Below are positions 58,622 to 64,000 of a stretch of 64,000 nucleotides of DNA, piece by piece (positions within the stretch are counted from its first letter, which is position 1; each line of letters starts with the position of its first letter). Source of the DNA: Streptococcus cristatus AS 1.3089 (GTDB lineage Bacteria; Bacillota; Bacilli; Lactobacillales; Streptococcaceae); assembly GCF_000385925.1 (NCBI RefSeq), contig NC_021175.1:208501-272500 (forward strand), in the 5' to 3' direction. The notes under the pieces are model-generated. The model was given only the letters and a program-made list of their open reading frames with translations, was not told the DNA's origin and made no database searches. The translations under genes were made by a program, and so were the position numbers.

Positions 58622-59308
58622 ATGAAAATTTTAGCGATGGATACGTCAAATAAGGCTCTGTCTCTAGCGATTTTAGAGAATGAGGAGACCTTGGGGCAGG
58701 TGACGCTCAATATCAAGAAAAATCATAGTATTACCCTTATGCCGGCTATCGATTTTCTGATGAATAGTCTGGATATGAAACCGACGGATTTGGATCGGAT
58801 CGCGGTGGCGCAGGGGCCGGGCAGCTACACAGGCCTGAGAATTGCGGTGGCGACAGCCAAGACCCTGGCGCATACCCTCAAGATTGAGCTGGTCGGTGTG
58901 TCTAGTCTGCTGGCTTTAGTACCAGAGCAGGTAGAAGACTTTGTCATTCCTATCATGGATGCTCGCCGCAATAATGTTTATGCTGGCTTTTACCAATCTG
59001 GTCAAGCTGTGCGACCGGAGGCTCATCTGCCTTTGGTAGAGGTTTTGGAAATAGCTGGCGCTGCTAACCAGCCAGTCACTTTTGTCGGAGAAACGACAGC
59101 TTTTGCGGAGCAGATCAAAGTTGCTCTTCCTCAGGCTGCCATTCAGCCGACCTTGCCAGATGCAGCAGTTGTTGGTCGTCTCGGTTTAGACCTGCCAGCC
59201 CAGTCCATTCATGACTTTGTCCCTAACTATCTCAAGCGGGTAGAGGCTGAGGAAAATTGGCTCAAGACCCATCAGGAATCCAGCGATTCTTACATTCAGC
59301 GCCTATGA
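58622..59308 (+). CDS. tsaB: tRNA threonylcarbamoyladenosine protein TsaB
   Basis: A 228-residue protein of the Kae1/TsaD-like fold without catalytic metal ligands: MKILAMDTSNKALS, GPGSYTGLRIAVATAK and DARRNNVYAG. It partners TsaD and TsaE in making t6A37 in tRNA. The second of two adjacent ATG codons (58622) is chosen because AAGGAAG is six bases before it. Overlaps rimI by four bases (ATGA). Confidence 0.94.
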   Translation: MKILAMDTSNKALSLAILENEETLGQVTLNIKKNHSITLMPAIDFLMNSLDMKPTDLDRIAVAQGPGSYTGLRIAVATAKTLAHTLKIELVGVSSLLALVPEQVEDFVIPIMDARRNNVYAGFYQSGQAVRPEAHLPLVEVLEIAGAANQPVTFVGETTAFAEQIKVALPQAAIQPTLPDAAVVGRLGLDLPAQSIHDFVPNYLKRVEAEENWLKTHQESSDSYIQRL

Positions 59309-59757
59309 TTGAGATGAGAAAATGGAGCGACAACTCGGATGTGGATGCGGCAGTTCTGGCAGAAAAGCTGGAACAGCTCTTAATTGCAGTCTATGAGGTC
59401 AGCCCATGGACTGCGGATCAAGTGGAAGAAGTGCTGCGCTCGGATGTGAATAGTTGTGCGCTAGCAGAAGATGGGAGTCAGCTTGTCGGCTTTTTAGTCT
59501 GGCAGGAGACCGACTTTGAAGCAGAAGTCCTGCAGATTGCTGTATTGCCTAGCTATCAGGGGCAGAAAATCGCGACAGCCTTGTTTGACTTTTTGCCAGC
59601 AGACAAAGAAATTTTCCTCGAAGTAAGGGAGTCCAACAAGCCAGCTCTGCTATTTTACAAAAAAGAAAAATTTGAAGAAATCGCGCGGCGGAAGGCCTAC
59701 TACCATGCACCAGTGGAAGACGCGATTGTTATGAAAAGAGAGAACCATGAAAGATAG
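59305..59757 (+). CDS. rimI: ribosomal-protein-alanine N-acetyltransferase
   Basis: A 150-residue GNAT protein: [24 protein letters not shown] is the acetyl-CoA site and [28 protein letters not shown] the RimI-type end. It acetylates the N-terminus of ribosomal protein S18 in E. coli. The start at 59305 overlaps the tsaB stop and tsaD overlaps its end by 11 bases, the standard tsaB-rimI-tsaD order. Confidence 0.93.
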   Translation: MIEMRKWSDNSDVDAAVLAEKLEQLLIAVYEVSPWTADQVEEVLRSDVNSCALAEDGSQLVGFLVWQETDFEAEVLQIAVLPSYQGQKIATALFDFLPADKEIFLEVRESNKPALLFYKKEKFEEIARRKAYYHAPVEDAIVMKRENHER

Positions 59758-60757
59758 ATATATTTTAGCTTTTGAGACGTCTTGTGACGAGACTAGTGTG
59801 GCGGTTCTGAAGAATGAGACGGAGCTTTTGAGCAATGTCATTGCTAGCCAGATTGAGAGCCACAAGCGTTTTGGCGGAGTGGTACCGGAAGTGGCCAGCC
59901 GTCATCATGTAGAGGTCATTACGGTTTGCATTGAGGAGGCCTTGGCAGAAGCAGGGATTACTGAGGAGCAAGTGACAGCAGTGGCCGTCACCTACGGTCC
60001 TGGTCTAGTTGGGGCGCTTTTAGTCGGCTTGGCAGCGGCCAAGTCTTTTGCCTGGGCTCATGATATTCCCTTGATTCCAGTCAATCACATGGCTGGACAC
60101 CTGATGGCAGCCCAGAGCGTGGAGCCCTTGGAATTTCCCTTGCTGGCTCTCTTGGTCAGTGGCGGCCATACTGAGCTGGTCTATGTCAGTCAGGCTGGCG
60201 ATTATAAAATTGTGGGGGAGACCCGCGATGATGCGGTCGGTGAAGCCTATGACAAAGTCGGTCGCGTTATGGGACTGACCTATCCAGCAGGACGGGAGAT
60301 TGATCAGCTGGCTCATGAGGGACAGGATATCTATGATTTTCCGCGGGCCATGATCAAGGAAGACAATCTGGAATTTTCTTTTTCTGGTCTCAAGTCGGCC
60401 TTTATCAACCTGCACCACAATGCTCAGCAAAAGGGAGAAGTCTTGTCTAACCAAGGCTTGTCAGCAAGTTTTCAGGCAGCGGTCATGGATATTCTCATGG
60501 CCAAGACTAAGAAAGCGCTGGAAAAATATCCAGTCAAGACTCTGGTCGTAGCGGGCGGTGTTGCGGCCAATCAAGGCCTGAGAGAACGCTTGGCAGCTGA
60601 GATTCAGGATGTGAAAGTAATCATTCCGCCATTGCGCCTCTGCGGTGACAATGCTGGTATGATTGCCTATGCCAGCGTCAGTGAGTGGAATAAGGGCAAT
60701 TTTGCCAGTTTGGACCTCAATGCGAAGCCGAGTCTGGCTTTTGAAACGATGGAGTAA
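59747..60757 (+). CDS. tsaD: tRNA N6-adenosine threonylcarbamoyltransferase
   Basis: A 336-residue Kae1/YgjD enzyme with [12 protein letters not shown], the metal ligands in [20 protein letters not shown], and [14 protein letters not shown]. It transfers threonylcarbamoyl to A37 of ANN-decoding tRNAs. Last gene of tsaB-rimI-tsaD. Intact and of normal length. Confidence 0.96.
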   Translation: MKDRYILAFETSCDETSVAVLKNETELLSNVIASQIESHKRFGGVVPEVASRHHVEVITVCIEEALAEAGITEEQVTAVAVTYGPGLVGALLVGLAAAKSFAWAHDIPLIPVNHMAGHLMAAQSVEPLEFPLLALLVSGGHTELVYVSQAGDYKIVGETRDDAVGEAYDKVGRVMGLTYPAGREIDQLAHEGQDIYDFPRAMIKEDNLEFSFSGLKSAFINLHHNAQQKGEVLSNQGLSASFQAAVMDILMAKTKKALEKYPVKTLVVAGGVAANQGLRERLAAEIQDVKVIIPPLRLCGDNAGMIAYASVSEWNKGNFASLDLNAKPSLAFETME

Positions 60758-60766
60758 AGGAGAAGA

Positions 60767-61462
60767 ATGCGCGGACAGACATTTAAACAGGGTGCACAAG
60801 CAGCAGTGCCAACGGCTCTAGGCTATGTCGGAATCGGTCTAGCCTGTGGCATTATGGCGGCGCCTTATATGAATCCTCTGGGAATGGGGCTGATGAGTAT
60901 TCTGGTTTATGCTGGCAGTGCCCAGTTTGCTATGATAGGTTTGATTGCGCAAGGTGCTCCGATTTTGGCCATTGCCTTGACTGTCTTTTTGATCAATCTG
61001 CGTTTTTTCTTGCTAGGGTTGCATGCCTCTAGCATTTTTAGAGACTTCAGCCTGTGGCAAAATATTGCGATGGGGAGCCTCCTTACCGATGAGTCCTACG
61101 GTGTTTTGATGGGAGAGCAGATTCACTCGAAGAGGATTTTGCCACAGTGGATGCATGGAAATAATCTGCTGAGCTATGGTGCTTGGTTCCTTGGAACGGT
61201 GCTGGGAACGATTTTAGGTGCCCTTCTGCCCAATCCTGAGAGCTTTGGCCTGGATTTTGCCCTAGTCGCCATGTTTATTGGCATTTTTTCTTCTCAGTTT
61301 ACAATCATGCTGCGACGGGTCAAGATAAAGAAGCTCTTTTTGGTCTTAGGTGTGGTGGGCCTTGCCTACTTGATCCTGACCATGCTGCTTCAAAATTCGC
61401 TGGCGGTGCTTTTTGCAACCTTACTAGGCTGTACGGTGGGGGTGATTCTAGATGATAAGTAA
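60767..61462 (+). CDS. azlC: branched-chain amino acid exporter, large subunit AzlC
   Basis: A 231-residue membrane protein with about six to seven helices; AAVPTALGYVGIGLACGI near the start, AGSAQFAMIGLIAQGAP and LTDESYGVL are AzlC features. With AzlD it exports branched-chain amino acids or analogues. ATG follows AAAGGAGAAG, nine bases after tsaD, so it may be read with that operon. Overlaps azlD by 11 bases. Confidence 0.92.
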   Translation: MRGQTFKQGAQAAVPTALGYVGIGLACGIMAAPYMNPLGMGLMSILVYAGSAQFAMIGLIAQGAPILAIALTVFLINLRFFLLGLHASSIFRDFSLWQNIAMGSLLTDESYGVLMGEQIHSKRILPQWMHGNNLLSYGAWFLGTVLGTILGALLPNPESFGLDFALVAMFIGIFSSQFTIMLRRVKIKKLFLVLGVVGLAYLILTMLLQNSLAVLFATLLGCTVGVILDDK

Positions 61463-61790
61463 GTATATTTTGCTGGCTATTCTTTTGTCAGCCTTGGTCA
61501 CTTGGATACCGCGGGTTTTGCCCTTTATCCTAGTCAAGTACAAGGTACTTCCGCCTATGGTAGAGCGTTTCCTCAAATATCTGCCAGTTTCCATCATCTT
61601 TGCCCTCATCCTGTCCAGTGTCACCAATGCTAAAATGGGTCAGTTGCCGAGTTTTAAATGGCTGGATTTGCTGGCTGTTTTTCCGACGACTTATGTGGCT
61701 TTTAAGTATAAAAACTTAATTGCAACTGTTGTATTGGGTGTAGTCTTGGTGGCCTTGCTGCGCTTTCTAGCTGGATTTCTTGGCTTGTAA
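61452..61790 (+). CDS. azlD: branched-chain amino acid exporter, small subunit AzlD
   Basis: A 112-residue membrane protein with about four helices; the start ALVTWIPRVLPFILV and the middle FLKYLPVSIIFALI match AzlD. Partner of AzlC, with which it overlaps. A terminator follows. Confidence 0.9.
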   Translation: MISKYILLAILLSALVTWIPRVLPFILVKYKVLPPMVERFLKYLPVSIIFALILSSVTNAKMGQLPSFKWLDLLAVFPTTYVAFKYKNLIATVVLGVVLVALLRFLAGFLGL

Positions 61791-61802
61791 AGAAAGTACA
61801 AG

Positions 61803-61835
61803 ACAGATTGAATCAGTCGATTCGGTCTGTTTTTC
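61803..61835 (+). terminator. terminator after azlD
   Basis: Stem ACAGATTGAATC / GATTCGGTCTGT with two G-U pairs, 4-nt loop, and TTTTT. Confidence 0.85.
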
Positions 61836-61874
61836 TGCTAAATTCTAAGAATTGTCTGAAAATATAATATTTTA

Positions 61875-61883
61875 TGCTATAAT
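61875..61883 (+). promoter_or_regulatory. extended -10 promoter of the methyltransferase gene
   Basis: TGCTATAAT, 29 bases before the start; a TTGTCT lies 20 bases upstream of the hexamer, longer than normal. Confidence 0.6.
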
Positions 61884-61912
61884 GGAACCAATCAAAATTA
61901 TGGAGGTTCGAA

Positions 61913-62659
61913 ATGGCAGAAGCAGGTCATAAATTTTTAGCAAAATTAGGAAAGAAACGTCTTCGTCCCGGTGGCAAGCTGGCAACAGACTGGCTGATTG
62001 AGCAGGGGCAGTTTTCCAGCGAAAAGAAGGTTCTAGAAGTTGCCTGCAATATGGGAACCACAACAATCGAGCTGGCTAAAAGATATGGTTGCCAGATTAC
62101 TGCAGTTGATTTGGATAAGGCTGCGCTAAATCAGGCTCGGCTTGATGGAGACAAGGCTGGTGTTGGTAAGCTAGTTACCTTTGAGCAGGCTAATGCCATG
62201 AAGCTGCCTTATGATGACAATTCTTTTGATATCGTTATCAATGAAGCCCTGCTGACCATGCAGACAGATAAGGGGAAGGACAAATGTATGGATGAGTACT
62301 ACCGGGTGCTGAAGCCAGGCGGAGTACTCCTCACCCACGATGTTATGCTCAAACAAAAAGATGAGAATGTTCGGGAAGAGCTATCTCGTGCGATTAATGT
62401 CAATGTTGGTCCTCTGACAGAGGGCTCTTGGATTCAGTTGGCGCGATCTCACTCGTTTGATCGTGTAGACACCTTTGTCGGAGAAATGACCTTGATGAGT
62501 TTTCGAGGCATGATATATGACGAAGGATTGGGTGGCACTCTGAAAATCTGCTTCAATGCTCTTAAGAAAGAGAACTACAGCCAATTTATGAAGATGTTTA
62601 AGATGTTCCAAAAGAATCAAGAAAAACTGGGCTTTATTGCCATGGTTTCTCGCAAATAA
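61913..62659 (+). CDS. class I SAM-dependent methyltransferase
   Basis: A 248-residue methyltransferase: motif I VLEVACNMGTTTIELAKRYG, an acidic end of beta2 in VDLDKAAL, motif II around FDIVINEALLTM, and the post-motif YRVLKPGGVLLTHD. It resembles small-molecule methyltransferases of the UbiE/ArsM type; the substrate is not readable. Single-gene unit with an extended -10 promoter; ATG follows TGGAGGTTCGAA. Confidence 0.85.
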   Translation: MAEAGHKFLAKLGKKRLRPGGKLATDWLIEQGQFSSEKKVLEVACNMGTTTIELAKRYGCQITAVDLDKAALNQARLDGDKAGVGKLVTFEQANAMKLPYDDNSFDIVINEALLTMQTDKGKDKCMDEYYRVLKPGGVLLTHDVMLKQKDENVREELSRAINVNVGPLTEGSWIQLARSHSFDRVDTFVGEMTLMSFRGMIYDEGLGGTLKICFNALKKENYSQFMKMFKMFQKNQEKLGFIAMVSRK

Positions 62660-62711
62660 ATACTAGCTACTTTGGAAAATTTAAAGTGATTAAAAAAATT
62701 TCATAAAAAGC

Positions 62712-62742
62712 TTGACTCTGCCCTAAGGTCAGGGCTTATACT
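62712..62742 (+). promoter_or_regulatory. MerR-type promoter with 19-bp spacer
   Basis: TTGACT (62712-62717) and TATACT (62737-62742) with a 19-base spacer containing GCCCT-AAGGTC-AGGGC. The long spacer with a central dyad is the known signature of promoters activated by MerR-family proteins. Confidence 0.85.
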
Positions 62743-62763
62743 GTAAGGGCAAGGAGGTTTTTT

Positions 62764-63504
62764 ATGTACCATATCAAAGAAGCTGCGCAGCTTTCGGGAG
62801 TCTCTGTCAAAACCCTGCATCATTACGATAAAATCGGACTTTTAGTACCCGCTAAATCAGAAAATGGCTATCGGACATACAGCCAAGCTGATTTAGAGCG
62901 GTTGCAGGTCATCCTTTACTATAAGTATTTGGGCTTTTCTTTGGAGAAAATAGCAGAGCTGCTGAGCCAGGACGAACAGGCCTTACTGCCGCATCTGGTT
63001 AGGCAGTTAGAGTATTTGCAGCAGGAAAGAGACCGCTTGGATACCTTGATTTCCACCTTGCAAAAAACCATCCAAGAAGAAAAAGGAGAAAGAAAGATGA
63101 CAATGAAAGAAAAATTCGCAGGCTTTACCTACGAAGATAATCAAAAATATCAGCAAAAAGCTGTAGAAGAATACGGTCAAGAAGTCATGGCGGAAGCACT
63201 AGCTCGTCAAAATGGACGGGAAGAAGAATCTGTTGCAGCCTTCAATCAAGTTTTTCAAAGTCTGGCAGAGAATATGCAGCAAGGCTTGTCAATTGACGCA
63301 GTAGAAAATCAAGAACAGGCAGCGCATCTCTTACAAGCCATCCGCACTTATGGCTTTGACTGCTCTATTGAGGTATTCGGCTATATCGGTAAAGGCTATG
63401 TCTATAACCCAGAGTTTAAGGAAAACATTGACAAATTTGGGGCAGGAACTGCCCAGTACACAGCAGATGTCATTGCAGCTTATGTTCGGACAAATACAGA
63501 ATAA
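62764..63504 (+). CDS. MerR-family regulator with TipAS effector domain
   Basis: A 246-residue regulator: MerR winged helix (residues 1-70; MYHIKEAAQLSGVSVKTLHH then YDKIGLL), a dimerisation coiled coil to ~105, and a TipAS domain from ~112 (KEKFAGFTYEDNQKYQQKA). TipA proteins bind thiopeptide antibiotics and activate their own promoter. The upstream 19-bp spacer promoter fits autoactivation. An in-frame internal start may also produce the TipAS part alone. ATG follows AAGGAGG. Confidence 0.9.
   Translation: MYHIKEAAQLSGVSVKTLHHYDKIGLLVPAKSENGYRTYSQADLERLQVILYYKYLGFSLEKIAELLSQDEQALLPHLVRQLEYLQQERDRLDTLISTLQKTIQEEKGERKMTMKEKFAGFTYEDNQKYQQKAVEEYGQEVMAEALARQNGREEESVAAFNQVFQSLAENMQQGLSIDAVENQEQAAHLLQAIRTYGFDCSIEVFGYIGKGYVYNPEFKENIDKFGAGTAQYTADVIAAYVRTNTE
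63083..63099 (+). promoter_or_regulatory. internal ribosome site and start for TipAS-only product
   Basis: AAGGAG at 63083-63088, eight bases, then ATG 63097, in frame with the MerR gene (111 codons in). It would give a 135-residue TipAS domain protein, as known for TipAS of Streptomyces tipA. Confidence 0.6.
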
Positions 63505-63506
63505 AA

Positions 63507-63681
63507 GAGGCTGGGACAAAAGTCCTAGCCTCTCAATTGTCTTTGGATTGTCGAGCAAGACGCAGTGGTTGAGTGGGCTCTATTACGCTGATTTCATCAG
63601 CTTTTACAGCCCTACTCAACTGTGCGGAGGTGGGACGACGAAATCGAATTCTAACGAATTACCGATTTCTGTCCCACTCTC
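63507..63681 (+). repeat. 175-bp interspersed repeat, copy D
   Basis: Same orientation as copy A and nearly identical. It starts two bases after the MerR gene stop and ends just before the convergent NUDIX gene, where its hairpins can serve as terminator. Confidence 0.9.
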
Positions 63682-63686
63682 ATTTT

Positions 63687-64000
63687 TTACTTCAAGTCAT
63701 AAAGCCAATCGTCGCCGTCTTTATAGTAAAAGAATTCACTTAAATCGTCCTCTAAAAAAACACGCAGCATATCTGACATATCTTCGGTTGCAAGTTTCAG
63801 ATGAGACAGATTTTGGAAATCTTCCCACCAAACCTTTCCTTCGTCTGAGGATTGTAGTACACCGGAATAGTACTCTGTCTTGTAGAGCAGGACGACATAA
63901 CGAAAATCCTTGTCATCATACCAATCCTTGATGCCGCAAAGTTGGGGTTTGGATATGGTTAGTCCAGTTTCTTCCTTGACTTCTCTGATAACGGCATCGG
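63687..64000 (-). CDS. NUDIX hydrolase, 3' part
   Basis: Read leftward from the window edge, the last ~104 codons encode the second half of a NUDIX box (AVIREVKEETGL), then a beta-rich core (FRYVVLLYKTEYYSG, KVWWEDFQNLSHLKL) and end in WLYDLK. It probably removes damaged nucleotides such as 8-oxo-dGTP or acts on another nucleoside diphosphate derivative. The N-terminus is outside the window. The stop is at 63687-63689, six bases from repeat copy D. Confidence 0.85.
   Translation of the reverse strand, partial: DAVIREVKEETGLTISKPQLCGIKDWYDDKDFRYVVLLYKTEYYSGVLQSSDEGKVWWEDFQNLSHLKLATEDMSDMLRVFLEDDLSEFFYYKDGDDWLYDLK

Noticed and set aside
58453..58716. Leftward open frame of 87 codons upstream of rpoY
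   Set aside because: Covers the tsaB 5' end antisense, has no ribosome site and no family features.

Overview
The window looks like a chromosomal segment of a viridans-group Streptococcus, most plausibly of the sanguinis/gordonii type. The reasons are the gene content (pyruvate oxidase spxB, a complete histidine-utilisation cluster, the rpoY-rnjA pair, an hrcA-grpE-dnaK operon with CIRCE, metE-metF behind a streptococcal Met-box), the moderate to low GC, strong AGGAG-type ribosome sites, and four copies of a 175-bp repeat. I cannot name the species from sequence reading alone. No rRNA, tRNA, CRISPR array, intact transposase or prophage was seen.

Layout. 0-6 kb: an AT-rich lipoprotein with a toxin-like C-terminus, a GNAT enzyme, spxB with cre-like palindromes, and a 6-phospho-beta-glucosidase gene broken by one stop codon. 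6-13 kb: a two-component system converging on a two-gene ABC transporter, a PabB-PabC fusion, and an AI-2E-type permease. 13.2-23.2 kb: a defence island between the permease and metE. It holds hsdR-hsdM-hsdS, then a gene matching the RloC/PrrC anticodon nucleases that is split by a frameshift in an A run, then a HigB toxin with an antitoxin fused to an ImmA/IrrE-type metalloprotease. 23.5-26.8 kb: metE-metF. 26.9-41.7 kb: a large SARP/AAA-type regulator and the hut cluster. The operon hutU-ftcD-fchA-fhs-hutD-permease-hutH runs leftward and diverges from hutI across a palindrome; hutG has its own consensus promoter. fchA carries a one-base frameshift.

41.8-49 kb: a cell-surface operon (GT2-GtrA glycosyltransferase, phosphodiester glycosidase, membrane protein), sstT, an MscS channel, and a WYL regulator / GyrI-like / ClbS-like group. 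49-54.4 kb: the heat-shock genes hrcA, grpE, dnaK and dnaJ, with two perfect CIRCE elements, a strongly folding grpE-dnaK spacer and three terminator-like hairpins before dnaJ. 54.4-64 kb: GNAT, TetR with an AlkC/AlkD-like repair protein, rnjA-rpoY, tsaB-rimI-tsaD, azlCD, a methyltransferase, a TipA-like MerR regulator with an internal start, and the 3' part of a NUDIX gene.

How genes work together. HutH, HutU and HutI take histidine to formiminoglutamate. HutG can then release formamide, or FtcD and FchA can move the formimino group to tetrahydrofolate, with Fhs recovering formate and ATP. In the island, restriction-modification is followed by a gene whose known relatives cut tRNA when the restriction system is disabled, so the layout suggests layered phage defence. 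Two of the three broken genes (rloC, fchA) lack one A in a homopolymer run, so sequencing error must be excluded before they are treated as biology.
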